Assembly: GCF_000213805.1 (NCBI RefSeq)
Contig: NC_015556.1
Location: 1,054,001 to 1,118,000 of the forward strand
Length of the DNA stretch: 64,000 nucleotides
Direction of reading: 5' to 3'
Source of the DNA: Pseudomonas fulva 12-X
Lineage (GTDB): Bacteria > Pseudomonadota > Gammaproteobacteria > Pseudomonadales > Pseudomonadaceae
This document shows positions 8,709 to 17,555 of this stretch, piece by piece. Under the pieces are notes generated by a model. The model was not told where the DNA came from and made no database searches. It saw only the letters and a list, made by a program, of their open reading frames with translations. How positions within the stretch are numbered: the first letter of the stretch is position 1; every line of letters begins with the position of its first letter. Both the position numbers and the translations under genes were made by a program.

Positions 8709-10190
8709 ATGGCTTTGAATCAGCAATTCGTTCTGGGCGCGGGCATTGATGGCGAAGCCGTCGGCCAGTCGCTGCGCCTGGCCAACCGGCACGGCTTGAT
8801 CGCTGGCGCCACGGGCACCGGCAAGACGGTCACGCTGCAGCGTCTGATCGAGAATTTCAGTGATGCCGGGGTTGCCGTATTCGCGGCAGACGTCAAGGGC
8901 GACCTGTGCGGCCTGGGCGCCACCGGCACGCCACAAGGCAAGGTGGCCGAGCGTATCGCCAGCATGCCGTGGTTGGCGCACAGCCCAACGGCCTACCCGG
9001 TCAGCCTGTGGGATGTGCACGGGCAGAGCGGCCATCCGCTGCGCACCACGTTGAGCGAAATGGGGCCGTTGCTGCTTGGCGCGCTGCTGGAACTCACCGA
9101 CAGCCAGCAGGCGGCGTTGTACGCGGCCTTCAAGGTCGCCGACCGCGAAGGCCTATTGCTGCTCGACCTGAAGGATCTCAAGGCACTGCTGAATCATCTC
9201 AAGGAACAGCCCGAGGTGCTGGGCGCCGACAGTGCGCTGTTCACCAGCGGTTCCGCCCAGGCGCTGTTGCGCCGCCTGGCCAGCCTCGAGCAGCAAGGCG
9301 GCGAGGCGCTGTTCGGTGAGCCGGCGTTGCAGTTCGAAGACATTCTGCAGCCGGATCGCGATGGCCGTGGGCGCATTCACCTGCTCGACGCCAGCCGCCT
9401 GGTTCACGAGGCGCCGAAGGTCTATGCGACCTTCCTGCTCTGGCTGCTGGCCGAGTTGTTCGAGCAACTGCCCGAGCGCGGCGATGCCGACAAACCGGTG
9501 CTGGCGCTGTTCTTCGATGAAGCCCATCTGCTGTTCGCCGACACCCCGAAGGCGCTGCAGGCGCGCCTGGAGCAAGTGGTACGGCTGATTCGCTCCAAGG
9601 GCGTGGGCGTGTACTTCGTCACCCAGTCGCCGGGCGATCTGCCCGACGATGTGCTGGCCCAGCTCGGCCTGCGCATTCAGCATGGGCTGCGGGCGTTCAC
9701 TACCCGTGAGCAGAAAGCGCTGCGCGCGGTGGCCGATGGTTTCAGGCCAAACCCGGCATTCGATTGCCTGAGCGTGCTCACCGAATTGGGCATCGGCGAA
9801 GCGCTGGTGGGCACCCTGGAAGACAAGGGCACGCCGGCCATGGTGCAGCGCGTGGCCATCGCACCGCCGCAGTCACGGATCGGCCCGCTGTCCGAAGGTG
9901 AACGCGCTGCGTTGATTCGCCAATCGCCCTTGGCCGGGCGCTATGACAGACCTTTTGATCGGGAGTCTGCCTACGAGATTCTGACCGCGCGTGCGGCTCA
10001 GGCCAGCCAGGGCGCTGCACCGCCGGCCAAGCAGGAGTCGTCCACGGTTGGCAGTGCAGGCGAGTACCTGGGCGGTCTGGCGAGTCAGGCGCTGAAAAGC
10101 GCCATGCGCCAGGCGGCCACTCAGCTTGGGCGGCAACTGGTCAGGGGCTTGATGGGGTCGTTGCTTGGCGGCAAGTCCAAGCGGCGTTAG
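8709..10190 (+). CDS. yjgR: HerA-like ATPase, DUF853 family (YjgR)
   Basis: A 493-aa P-loop ATPase. The N-terminus reads HGLIAGATGTGKTVTLQRLI with Walker A at residues 33-40, followed by AADVKGDLCGLG. The Walker B region is PVLALFFDEAHLLF, followed by a motif SKGVGVYFVTQSP, and the C-terminus is basic (GGKSKRR). This is the DUF853 branch of the HerA/FtsK superfamily, known as YjgR in E. coli; the substrate and process are unknown. AGAGGACGG precedes the ATG. It is divergent from the chemoreceptor and stands alone. Confidence 0.88.
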   Translation: MALNQQFVLGAGIDGEAVGQSLRLANRHGLIAGATGTGKTVTLQRLIENFSDAGVAVFAADVKGDLCGLGATGTPQGKVAERIASMPWLAHSPTAYPVSLWDVHGQSGHPLRTTLSEMGPLLLGALLELTDSQQAALYAAFKVADREGLLLLDLKDLKALLNHLKEQPEVLGADSALFTSGSAQALLRRLASLEQQGGEALFGEPALQFEDILQPDRDGRGRIHLLDASRLVHEAPKVYATFLLWLLAELFEQLPERGDADKPVLALFFDEAHLLFADTPKALQARLEQVVRLIRSKGVGVYFVTQSPGDLPDDVLAQLGLRIQHGLRAFTTREQKALRAVADGFRPNPAFDCLSVLTELGIGEALVGTLEDKGTPAMVQRVAIAPPQSRIGPLSEGERAALIRQSPLAGRYDRPFDRESAYEILTARAAQASQGAAPPAKQESSTVGSAGEYLGGLASQALKSAMRQAATQLGRQLVRGLMGSLLGGKSKRR

Positions 10191-10241
10191 AAAGTGCCAC
10201 GCCGGCGGGCGCTTGTGCACAATCGCCGGCGTTCTTCGGTC

Positions 10242-10472
10242 TCAGGCGCTTTCGGCTCTGGCCTCGGCTTTGCTGGACAGATCTTTTTCGATCTTTTCGA
10301 TTTCTTTGTCGAAGGCCTGGTCGAGCAGGCTGGCCCTCTTGCGCCACGGCTTGCGTTCCGGATCCGGTTGGGCGGCGTAGGTGATCACTTCACCGCCGTA
10401 TACATCCTTGTAACGCTGCGCCTGGCGCTCGAGTTCGGCGCGCAGTTCGTCTTTCGTCACGATAGTACCCAT
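10242..10472 (-). CDS. Small charged hypothetical protein
   Basis: A 76-aa, highly charged, probably helical protein (MGTIVTKDELRAELERQAQR... KEIEKIEKDLSSKAEARAES). Heptad-like Leu/Ile spacing suggests coiled coil. The internal ATG at 10472 was taken as start because the upstream extension to 10535 is Pro/Leu-rich and unlike a normal N-terminus. Transcribed convergently towards yjgR. Function unknown. Confidence 0.65.
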   Translation of the reverse strand: MGTIVTKDELRAELERQAQRYKDVYGGEVITYAAQPDPERKPWRKRASLLDQAFDKEIEKIEKDLSSKAEARAESA

Positions 10473-10670
10473 GGTTTCCAATAGAGAGATGGGCAACAAC
10501 GTAAGACCGGGCGGTCTCACTGGTACGGTCGCCACATCTTTATGAAGCCTATACCCTTTCGATAGTTCAGGTTATTCGCAGATGCGACCGAACCCGGGGC
10601 AGGCGGGGTGATTATCATCAACCCGCGCGGAAAGTCCAGCACGGCGGCCCCGCGGCGTGAACCGCTCGGC

Positions 10671-11540
10671 TCAGTTCAGGGGCTTGTACTGCAAGGTGAG
10701 GGTCAGGCCAATGCGCTCATTCTGGTTCAGCAGCACCAGGCCTGGTTTGCCAGGCAGGTGATGGGCGTTGACCGGGTGGCTGACCGGCTCGAAGCAGAAG
10801 AAGGGTTTACCTTCCGGGCAGAACAGCAGGTAGATGCCCTGATCGCTGCCGATCTCCAGGCTGTATCCAGCGTCTGGTTCGACGATTCGCGCCTGGCCGT
10901 TCCAGCCGATAAAGGCATTGTCGGTATGCACGGCCGGCAATTCGCGCTCGGCGGTGAAATCCCAGTGATGCGGTAGATCGTCCAGGCCCGTGGGCAGGCT
11001 GTTGGCGTCGCAGTGCCAGACCTGCTCGGCCGCGGCCTGCAGGCGCGTGTGCGGTGTGCGTGGGAAGTACGGGTGCAGGCCCAGGCCATGCCAGATCGGC
11101 GCTTCGCCGCGATGGGTAACCTGCAGATGAATCGTCAGGCGACCCTCGTTGAGCTCGAAACGCTGTTCGGCGGTGAAGGCGAACGGGATATGGCTCTCGA
11201 GGCGCAGCAGCGCCGAGCGCTCGCTGTGCTCGACCACCTGCCAGGGTTGCTGCCAGGCGCTGCCATGGATCGGCAGGGGTGAATTGTCGGCATTGGCGGT
11301 AAGGGCCAGCCAGCCTTCGGGGTTGTCGAAACCGCCTTCGGTGATGCGGTTGGACCAGGGCGCCAGCGGGTAGCAGCCGAGCAGGCGTGGAGTGCCGGCG
11401 CCGAGTGCCTGTTCGTCAGCGTGGCGTAGCAGCGGCTGGCCCGTGGCGATGACCGACCAGTTGGCGATTGCGCCACCGATGCTAGGCGCCAGGGTCAGCC
11501 GAGTGATACCGTCTTGCAGGTGCAGGGTGTCGAGCGACAT
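10671..11540 (-). CDS. Aldose 1-epimerase family protein (galactose mutarotase-like)
   Basis: A 289-aa beta-sandwich sugar-binding protein. Family features are LLGCYPLAPWSNRITEGGF (substrate-binding N/R), PIHGSAWQQPWQV (catalytic-site His region), and WHGLGLHPYFPRT, where the H of GLHPYF corresponds to the catalytic His. A glutamate appears towards the C-terminus in FCFEPVSHPV. These enzymes interconvert anomers of hexoses or bind phosphosugars. It is divergent from the FadR-type regulator and next to the uronate genes, so a role as uronate or aldose mutarotase is plausible but unproven. Confidence 0.85.
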   Translation of the reverse strand: MSLDTLHLQDGITRLTLAPSIGGAIANWSVIATGQPLLRHADEQALGAGTPRLLGCYPLAPWSNRITEGGFDNPEGWLALTANADNSPLPIHGSAWQQPWQVVEHSERSALLRLESHIPFAFTAEQRFELNEGRLTIHLQVTHRGEAPIWHGLGLHPYFPRTPHTRLQAAAEQVWHCDANSLPTGLDDLPHHWDFTAERELPAVHTDNAFIGWNGQARIVEPDAGYSLEIGSDQGIYLLFCPEGKPFFCFEPVSHPVNAHHLPGKPGLVLLNQNERIGLTLTLQYKPLN

Positions 11541-11593
11541 GGGCAGTACCTGTGCAGTTAACGCGCCGTTAGGCGGAGATAAACGAAGAACGT

Positions 11594-11606
11594 GTCATCA
11601 TACAAC
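11594..11606. promoter_or_regulatory. Candidate operator upstream of the FadR-type regulator
   Basis: GTCATCATACAAC. Its right part, TCATACAAC, is identical to part of the perfect 15-bp palindrome upstream of the OprD porin (52287-52301). It lies in the divergent region between the mutarotase and regulator genes and could serve autoregulation. Inference from similarity only. Confidence 0.35.
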
Positions 11607-11655
11607 TCTCTGATATATGATGCGCTTTGGCCACCCAGACGATAACGACATCCTT

Positions 11656-12411
11656 ATGGAAACTCAGAACACGCAGCCACGTGCGCGGCGCAAGCATCGC
11701 AGCCTGGCACAGGAGCTGGTCGCAGAGCTGTCCCAGCGCATTCGCGACGGGGTGATCAAGCGTGGTGAAAAGCTGCCGACCGAGTCGGCGATCATGGAAG
11801 AGCAGGGCGTGAGCCGTACCGTGGTGCGTGAAGCGCTGTCGCGTCTGCAGGCGTCCGGCCTGGTGGAAACCCGCCACGGTATCGGCACCTTCGTGCTGGA
11901 TACGCCGAGCCCCGGCGTTTTCCGCATCGACCCCGCGACCATCGTCACCCTGCGTGAAGTGCTGGCCGTGCTCGAACTGCGTATCAGCCTGGAGGTCGAG
12001 TCGGCCGGCCTGGCTGCCCAGCGTCGTACTCCCGAGCAACTGGCTGCCATGCGCCAGGCGCTGGATGCGCTGAACGAGGGCGCGGCCCACGAAAGCGATG
12101 CGGTGTCGTCGGATTTCCAGTTTCACCTGCAGATCGCCCATGCCACGGGCAATCGCTACTTCACCGATATCATGAGCCACCTGGGCACCAGCATCATTCC
12201 GCGCACGCGTCTCAATTCCGCGGGTATCGCCCACGACGACCACGCCCATTACATGGCGCGCCTGGAGCGTGAGCACGAGCAGATCTTCGAGGCCATCGCC
12301 CGCCAGGATTCCGATGCCGCCCGTGCTGCCATGCGCCTGCACCTGACCAACAGCCGAGAGCGCCTGCGTCAGGCCCACGAGTCGGCCGAAGTAGCCGCCA
12401 GGCAGGCCTGA
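11656..12411 (+). CDS. FadR-subfamily GntR transcriptional regulator (GguR-like)
   Basis: A 251-aa regulator. The winged HTH spans about residues 15-80 (ELSQRIRDGVIKRGEKLPTE, then MEEQGVSRTVVREALSRLQA, then GLVETRHGIGTFV), followed by an all-helical FCD effector domain (LREVLAVLELRISLEVESAG to the C-terminus). The conserved metal or ligand-binding D and three H of FCD domains appear as DFQFHLQIAHATGN, H in MSHLG and MRLHLTNSRERL. The ATG at 11656 is preferred over one 39 bp upstream. Neighbouring uronate/aldarate genes make it a good candidate for the GguR-type repressor of galactarate/glucarate utilisation described in Proteobacteria. The repeated GTCATAC/TTGT motifs near udh, kdgD, tctC and the porin are its proposed sites. 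Confidence 0.85.
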   Translation: METQNTQPRARRKHRSLAQELVAELSQRIRDGVIKRGEKLPTESAIMEEQGVSRTVVREALSRLQASGLVETRHGIGTFVLDTPSPGVFRIDPATIVTLREVLAVLELRISLEVESAGLAAQRRTPEQLAAMRQALDALNEGAAHESDAVSSDFQFHLQIAHATGNRYFTDIMSHLGTSIIPRTRLNSAGIAHDDHAHYMARLEREHEQIFEAIARQDSDAARAAMRLHLTNSRERLRQAHESAEVAARQA

Positions 12412-12426
12412 AACCGCGAGGCCGGC

Positions 12427-12480
12427 AAAGGGCCTGGGCGCTGAATCTACCTCCGTAGACCAGCACCTAGGCCCTTTTTC
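12427..12480 (+). terminator. Rho-independent terminator after the GntR regulator
   Basis: AAGGGCCTGGGCGCTG pairs with CAGCACCTAGGCCCTT across a loop of about 20 nt and runs into TTTTTC, 15 bp after the regulator stop codon. Confidence 0.75.
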
Positions 12481-12521
12481 ATTTCTGCAGGCTCGCTGCG
12501 CAGCCCGTTGCATCAAACTAC

Positions 12522-13433
12522 TCAGGCATCCTTGCGATAGGTCAGCAACACGATGCCCGTCAGCACGATGGCGCCGCCGATCATCTGCATACCGCTCAAT
12601 ACCTGATCCAGCAGCAGCCAGCCGAATAGCAGCGTGGCGATGGGCTCCATGTTCATCACCGGGGCGTTCTTGGCCATGTTCAGGCGCGGCACGGTGACGA
12701 ACAGCATGCAGAAGGCGATGCCGTAGAGCAGTATCAGGGCGCCGAGGGCGGTCCAGCCGGTGGCGTTGGCCGGCAGGTTCATGCCACCGGGAATCAGATC
12801 GGCGCTGCCGGCCACTACCATGCTGCTGAACACGATCATCAGGGTCAGCATGCTGCGCACCGAGCCGCGCAGGCTGGAGAGCTTGTGATCGGTGATCCAC
12901 AGCGCGCAGGCGAACACGCAGGCGGCCAGGAACGAAGCGCTCACGCCGAGAATCCACTCGGGGCCTGCCTGCTCGCTGGCGCTCAGGCGCGCCGGCAGGT
13001 CCAGGGCGAAGACCAGGCCGGTCAGGATCAGCCCCATCAGCATCACCGTGCGGCGGGTCGGTGCCGAGCCGCCTAGCGCCCAGGTGAGCAGGGCGAGCAG
13101 GATCGGAAAGGTGTTGCCGATCAGCAGTGCCAGGGCCACCGGAATACGCGCCACTGCGGTGTACAGGCAGATGCTCTGGGTGGCGATCAACAGGCCCAGC
13201 AGCAGCTGCCAGCGCCAGGCACCAGGCGGCATCTGCAGGGCCTGGCGCTGCCACAGCACGATGCCGAGCAGCACCAGCATGGTCACGCCGGAGCGGCAGA
13301 GAATCGCCAGCAGCAGGCCGGTCTGGTTGTCGAAGGCGATACGTGCGGCAATGTGGTTGCCGGCGAAGGAGCAGGCCAGCAACGCCAGGATCATGACGGC
13401 GATGTGGCGGGGAAACAGGGCAGGGGCAGTCAT
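12522..13433 (-). CDS. EamA/DMT-superfamily transporter
   Basis: A 303-aa protein with ten predicted membrane helices in two EamA repeats (about 10-145 and 160-300). Typical family pieces are NHIAARIAFDNQTGLLLAIL in the first repeat and PVMNMEPIATLLFGWLLLDQ near the end of the second. DMT transporters export amino acids or metabolites; the substrate cannot be read from sequence. It follows dctM on the same strand, but a strong terminator at 13499-13537 separates them, so it probably has its own promoter. Confidence 0.85.
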   Translation of the reverse strand: MTAPALFPRHIAVMILALLACSFAGNHIAARIAFDNQTGLLLAILCRSGVTMLVLLGIVLWQRQALQMPPGAWRWQLLLGLLIATQSICLYTAVARIPVALALLIGNTFPILLALLTWALGGSAPTRRTVMLMGLILTGLVFALDLPARLSASEQAGPEWILGVSASFLAACVFACALWITDHKLSSLRGSVRSMLTLMIVFSSMVVAGSADLIPGGMNLPANATGWTALGALILLYGIAFCMLFVTVPRLNMAKNAPVMNMEPIATLLFGWLLLDQVLSGMQMIGGAIVLTGIVLLTYRKDA

Positions 13434-13498
13434 AAATACAATTTCCGTATCCAGTTGAGCCTTGAGCGCCTGACGGTTTGTACCGTTCTCGCTGCGCT

Positions 13499-13537
13499 AA
13501 AAAAAACGGCGGATCGCGTTGTGCACGCGACCCGCCG
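13499..13537 (-). terminator. Rho-independent terminator of the dctPQM operon
   Basis: On the minus strand CGGCGGGTCGCGT pairs with ACGCGATCCGCCG (one mismatch) around a 5-nt loop and is followed by eight T residues. It lies 15 bp beyond the dctM stop codon. Confidence 0.9.
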
Positions 13538-13551
13538 AGGGTGGAGCAGTA

Positions 13552-14832
13552 TCAGAGTACGACGCTAGGCAGCCACAGCGAGATGGCCGGAACGTAGGTC
13601 ACTACCATCAGCACCATGAACAGGGCCAGGTAGAACGGCAGCAGGGCCTTCACGGTGTTCTCGATGGTCACCTTGCCGATGGCCGCGCCGACGAACAGCA
13701 CTGCGCCGACTGGCGGGGTGATCAGGCCGATGCCCAGGTTGACCAGCATGATCATGCCGAAATGCACCGGATCGACGCCGAACGAGGTGACCACCGGCAG
13801 CAGGATCGGGGTCAGGATCAGAATCAGCGGTGCCATGTCCATCAGGGTGCCCAGAGCCAGCAGCATGATGTTCACGCACATCAGGATCACATAGCGGTTA
13901 TCCGACAGGGTCAGGAACGCCGTGGTGATCTTGGTCGGGATCTGCATCAGGGTCATGATGTAGCCGAACGCGGCGGCGAAGGCGATGAGGATCATCACGA
14001 TCGACAGCGTACGCACGGTGCGATGCAGCATCTTCGGCAGATCACGCCACTTGTAGTCGCGGTAGATGAACATGGTCACGAAGAAGGCCCAGATCACCGC
14101 CACGGCTGCCGACTCGGTGGCGGTGAATACGCCAGAGAGAATGCCGCCCAGGATGATGATCATGGTCATCAGGCCCCACAGGGCTTCGATGCAGATCTTG
14201 ATGGCCTGGCGCAGTGGGATCACTTCGCCTTTCGGGTAGTTGCGCTTCTTGGCGAACCACAGGCACAGCGCGGCCATGGTGGCGCTCATCAGCAGGCCCG
14301 GACCGATACCGGCCATGAACAGCGCGGCGATGGACACCGTGCCGCCAGCGGCCAGGGAGTAGATCACCGAGTTGTGGCTGGGCGGGGTGAGCAGCGCCTG
14401 CACCGAACCGGAAACGGTCACGGCGGTGGCGAATTCACGCGGGTAGCCTTTCTTCTCCATTTCCGGAATCAGCACCGAGCCCACCGAAGCGGTGTCGGCC
14501 AGGGACGAGCCGGAGATGGCGCCGAAGAAGGTCGACGCGGTGATGTTCACCAGCGACAGGCCGCCGCGCACGAAGCCCACCAGTACGCCAGCAAAGGCCA
14601 CCAGGCGGCGAGCCATGCCGCCTTCGGCCATGATCGCGCCAGCCAGCACGAAGAACGGAATGGCCAGCAGGGAGAATTTGTTGACGCCGCCGGCTATCTG
14701 GATCATCACCGCGTGCAGCGGGATGTCGATCCACCAGGCGCCGATCAACGACGCGATACCGAGCGAATAGGCAACGGGAACACGTAGCAGAATCAGAACG
14801 ATGAAGCTGCCTACCAGAATGAGGGCATCCAT
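13552..14832 (-). CDS. dctM: TRAP transporter large permease subunit (DctM family)
   Basis: A 426-aa membrane protein with about twelve hydrophobic segments, the channel subunit of a tripartite ATP-independent periplasmic transporter. Characteristic stretches include LLAIPFFVLAGAIMAEGGMA, GSVLIPEMEKKGY, LLTPPSHNSVIYSLAAGG and VNLGIGLITPPVGAVLFVG near the C-terminus. Its start overlaps the dctQ stop by one base (TAATG). Together with DctP and DctQ and the adjacent lactonase and udh genes, it most likely imports a hexuronate or aldarate by Na+-dependent symport. Confidence 0.94.
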   Translation of the reverse strand: MDALILVGSFIVLILLRVPVAYSLGIASLIGAWWIDIPLHAVMIQIAGGVNKFSLLAIPFFVLAGAIMAEGGMARRLVAFAGVLVGFVRGGLSLVNITASTFFGAISGSSLADTASVGSVLIPEMEKKGYPREFATAVTVSGSVQALLTPPSHNSVIYSLAAGGTVSIAALFMAGIGPGLLMSATMAALCLWFAKKRNYPKGEVIPLRQAIKICIEALWGLMTMIIILGGILSGVFTATESAAVAVIWAFFVTMFIYRDYKWRDLPKMLHRTVRTLSIVMILIAFAAAFGYIMTLMQIPTKITTAFLTLSDNRYVILMCVNIMLLALGTLMDMAPLILILTPILLPVVTSFGVDPVHFGMIMLVNLGIGLITPPVGAVLFVGAAIGKVTIENTVKALLPFYLALFMVLMVVTYVPAISLWLPSVVL

Positions 14833-15359
14833 TACACGGCCTCCTTGGCTTCTTCAACCGCTTCGAAGTCGACGGCGCGACGCTTGTTCTGATCGCCGTA
14901 AAGAATCTGCTCGATGACGAACAGCAGGGTGATGAAGCCGCCTACCGGAATAGGCATATAGCTGATGCCGACACGGACGGACGGCAGGGTGCTGAGAAAC
15001 TGGTTCCAGGTCGCCACGCACAGCTTGTAACCCCAGATCAGCATGAACAGCGCGATAGCGCCCATTGCCAGCCGCACGAACAGCGTGAACAGCGGCTCGA
15101 GTCCTTTGGGCAGACGGTCGGTCAGCGAAGTCACAGCCATGTGAGCACTGGCGCGGTAGCCAGCAGCGGCACCGATAAAGGTGAATATGCCCATCAGCAT
15201 GACGCTGATCGGCTCGGGCCAACCCAATCCCTGGCCCAGCGCATAGCGGCTGAAAACACCCCAGGGGATGATCAGGGCCATGACCACGATTGCCAGGCTG
15301 GCAACGATGATGCAGGCACGATAGATGGCGTCATTGACGCCCAGAACCAGATTTTTCAT
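14832..15359 (-). CDS. dctQ: TRAP transporter small permease subunit (DctQ family)
   Basis: A 175-aa protein with four membrane helices (for example ACIIVASLAIVVMALIIPWG) and the DctQ signature WGVFSRYALGQGLGWPEPISV. The charged C-terminal tail ends in EAVEEAKEAV. DctQ proteins join the large permease and are needed for function. It is separated from dctP by a 205-bp gap that contains a long palindromic element, unlike the tight dctQ-dctM junction. Confidence 0.93.
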   Translation of the reverse strand: MKNLVLGVNDAIYRACIIVASLAIVVMALIIPWGVFSRYALGQGLGWPEPISVMLMGIFTFIGAAAGYRASAHMAVTSLTDRLPKGLEPLFTLFVRLAMGAIALFMLIWGYKLCVATWNQFLSTLPSVRVGISYMPIPVGGFITLLFVIEQILYGDQNKRRAVDFEAVEEAKEAV

Positions 15360-15425
15360 GAGACTTCACCGGATGGTGTGGAGCCGGCAGAACGCCGGCT
15401 CCGTACGCTTGCGCGAGATTTTTAT

Positions 15426-15564
15426 CAGGTCATTGAAAAACGTCAGCGAGGCAGCCGATGCGAGGCAAAAACAGCCGAAAAAGCGGAGTGTACGAGTAGT
15501 ACATGAGCATTTTGAGGTTGTTTTCAACGAAGCAGCGGCAACGCAGCTAGTTTTTCAAGACCTG
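15426..15564 (+). repeat. Dispersed palindromic element, copy 2 (inside the TRAP operon)
   Basis: Bounded by CAGGTCATTGAAAAAC (15426-15441) and GTTTTTCAAGACCTG (15550-15564), with the shared core GTACATGAGCATTTTGAGG. The right boundary directly abuts the dctP stop codon at 15565-15567, so on the operon mRNA the hairpin begins immediately after dctP. It could stabilise the dctP message and reduce dctQM expression. Confidence 0.85.
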
Positions 15565-16539
15565 TTACTGAACGGCTTCGATACGCTTGATGAGATCGGC
15601 GAACTGCGCGCCGTACTTCTCGCGAACCGGAGCGGTAGCGTCATAGAACGGCTTGGTGTCGACTTCGATGAACTCGACGCCTTCGGCCTTGAGCTTCTCG
15701 TTCGAAGCGTTTTCCTTGGCGACCCACAGATCACGCTCTTCCAGCTGGGCTTCCTTGGCCAGTTTCTTGACCAGGGTCTGCTGCTCCGGGGTCAGTTTCT
15801 CCCAGGTGGTTTTCGACATCAGCAGCGGCTCGGGCAGGATCAGGTGGTGCGTCTGGGTGTAGTACTTGGCTTCGCGGAAGTGGTTGTGCTCGAGCAGGGT
15901 CGGCGAGTTGTTCTCGGCGCCGTCGATCACGCCGCTCTGCAGGGCGCTGAAGATTTCACCGGTATCCATGGCAATGCCGTTGGCGCCCATGGCGTTGAGG
16001 GTGTCGATGAACAGCGGGTTGCCGATCACACGGATCTTCATGCCCTTGAGGTCTTCGATCTTGCGCACCGGTTTCTTGGTGTAGATGCTGCGGCTGCCAG
16101 CTTCCATCCACGCCAGGCCGACCATGTTGAAATCGGAGTTGGTGATGGCGTCGAGGATTTCCTGACCGATTTCACCGTCCACCACCTTGCGCATGTGGTC
16201 GATGTCGCGGAATACGAACGGCATGTTGAAGACGTTGGTGGTCGGCACGACCGAGCCCACCGAGCCCAGGCTGACGCGGGTCAGCTGCACGGCACCGATC
16301 TGGGTCTGTTCGATCACTTCCTTCTCGGAGCCCAGTACGCCACCGGCGAACATGCGCGACTTGATCTCGCCATTGGTGGCGGTATCGAGTTTCTTACCGA
16401 GGTTTTCCATGGCCACCACGGTCGGGTAACCGGCTGGGTGGATTTCGGCGATCTTCAGGGTCATGTCGGCCTGAACCAGGGTGGACAGACCCATGGCCAG
16501 AGGGAGTGCGGCGATCAGTAACTTGCGCTTGAAGTTCAT
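15565..16539 (-). CDS. dctP: TRAP transporter substrate-binding protein (DctP family)
   Basis: A 324-aa periplasmic binding protein. It has a Sec signal peptide (MNFKRKLLIAALPLAMGLSTLVQA, cleavage near 24), then the DctP fold. The family block AWMEAGSRSIYTKKPVRKIE and the following LKGMKIRVIGNPLFIDTLNA contain the conserved Arg that binds the ligand carboxylate. Two sugar-acid contexts fit: hexuronates and aldarates. Upstream AACAACAACAACA (16551-16563) next to GGAG resembles a Crc/Hfq target. The gene lies 81 bp downstream of the lactonase gene in the udh operon. Confidence 0.94.
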   Translation of the reverse strand: MNFKRKLLIAALPLAMGLSTLVQADMTLKIAEIHPAGYPTVVAMENLGKKLDTATNGEIKSRMFAGGVLGSEKEVIEQTQIGAVQLTRVSLGSVGSVVPTTNVFNMPFVFRDIDHMRKVVDGEIGQEILDAITNSDFNMVGLAWMEAGSRSIYTKKPVRKIEDLKGMKIRVIGNPLFIDTLNAMGANGIAMDTGEIFSALQSGVIDGAENNSPTLLEHNHFREAKYYTQTHHLILPEPLLMSKTTWEKLTPEQQTLVKKLAKEAQLEERDLWVAKENASNEKLKAEGVEFIEVDTKPFYDATAPVREKYGAQFADLIKRIEAVQ

Positions 16540-16550
16540 GTGAAGCTCCG

Positions 16551-16563
16551 TGTTGTTGTTGTT
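16551..16563 (-). promoter_or_regulatory. Candidate Crc/Hfq CA motif upstream of dctP
   Basis: On the minus strand AACAACAACAACA lies just upstream of the dctP ribosome binding site. Crc/Hfq in Pseudomonas recognises A-rich AANAANAA motifs near start codons. Inference from the motif. Confidence 0.4.
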
Positions 16564-16620
16564 GGTGTGCAGCGTTGTGTCGCGTTTGCGCCCGCGTCAG
16601 TAACGCGAGCGCGGGGTATG

Positions 16621-17514
16621 TCAGGTGCCGAATGGGGTCTCCGCCAGGCCACGTACGCCGGGTTGCAGGGCGAACACGCCGCCAGCCAGGGGCTGATCGT
16701 CCAGATCACCGCCGGGGCGGATCGAGGTGACGAACAGGGTATCCAGGTTGGCGCCGCCAAAGGCGCACATGGTCGGCTTCTTCACCGGTACTTCCAGCGA
16801 ACGGTCGAGGCGACCGGCCGGTGTGAAGCGGTGAATCAGGCCGGCATCGTTGCCGCAGATCCAGTAGCAGCCATCGGCATCCACCGCGGCGCCGTCGGGG
16901 CGGCCGGGGTAGTCGTTCATGTCGACGAACAGGCGGCGGTTATGCGGCGTGCCGCTGTCGATGTCGTAATCGAAGGCCCAGATAGCCTGCACCGATGGGT
17001 GCGAGTCGGAGAGGTACATGGTGCGCCCGTCCGGGCTGAAGCCCAGGCCGTTGGGCACGATCAGGTCGTCGAGCAGCACCGGTAGGGTGCTTTGCCCGGC
17101 GCCGTCGTAGCGATACAGGGCGCCGACGCGGGCGCCTGCGGCCATGTCCATCAGCATGGTGCCGGTCCAGAAGCGCCCCTGGCGGTCGCAGCGACCGTCG
17201 TTGAAGCGCATGTTGTCGCGGGCATGGCTGACACCGACCAAGCGTTCGCCACGCAGGCGGCCATCGTCATCGGCGCTGAGCTGGAAAATCCCGCTCTCCA
17301 TACCGGCCACCCAGCTGCCATCGGCGCGCTGGGCGATGCAGGCGAGCATCTCGTCGGCTTCCCAGCTTTGCGTGGTGGCGTCTGCCAGATTCCAGCGATA
17401 CAGGCGTTTGTTGGGGATGTCGGCCCAGTACAGGGCCTGATCGCGCGGACTCCAGACCGGGCTTTCGCCCACGGAGTTGCGCGCATCGAGAATCAGTTCG
17501 GCTTGCATGGGCAT
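16621..17514 (-). CDS. SMP-30/gluconolactonase-family lactonase (UxuL-like)
   Basis: A 297-aa six-bladed beta-propeller hydrolase. The divalent-metal ligands of the SMP-30 family are present in their usual positions: E17 in VGESPVWSP, N155 in IVPNGLGFSPDG and D207 in GRPDGAAVDADG; the substrate-side N105-D106 lies in RFNDGRCDRQGRFWTGTM. Located between udh and dctP, it probably opens the aldarolactone produced by uronate dehydrogenase, the role of UxuL-type lactonases. The ATG at 17514 has AGAGG six bases upstream; a second ATG two codons in is possible. A longer frame to 17721 overlaps udh and is rejected. Confidence 0.9.
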   Translation of the reverse strand: MPMQAELILDARNSVGESPVWSPRDQALYWADIPNKRLYRWNLADATTQSWEADEMLACIAQRADGSWVAGMESGIFQLSADDDGRLRGERLVGVSHARDNMRFNDGRCDRQGRFWTGTMLMDMAAGARVGALYRYDGAGQSTLPVLLDDLIVPNGLGFSPDGRTMYLSDSHPSVQAIWAFDYDIDSGTPHNRRLFVDMNDYPGRPDGAAVDADGCYWICGNDAGLIHRFTPAGRLDRSLEVPVKKPTMCAFGGANLDTLFVTSIRPGGDLDDQPLAGGVFALQPGVRGLAETPFGT

Positions 17515-17524
17515 GTCCGACCTC

Positions 17525-17535
17525 TTGTTATTGTT
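17525..17535 (-). promoter_or_regulatory. Candidate Crc/Hfq CA motif upstream of the lactonase
   Basis: On the minus strand AACAATAACAA is directly followed by the GAGG ribosome binding site, fitting the AANAANAA pattern. Inference. Confidence 0.35.
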
Positions 17536-17555
17536 ATCGACGTGAGCCTTTTGGC

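Noticed and set aside
11569..13254. Minus-strand frame spanning the FadR-type regulator
   Set aside because: Overlaps two well-supported genes in the wrong frame; the translation is Arg/Ala/Pro-rich and lacks a domain.
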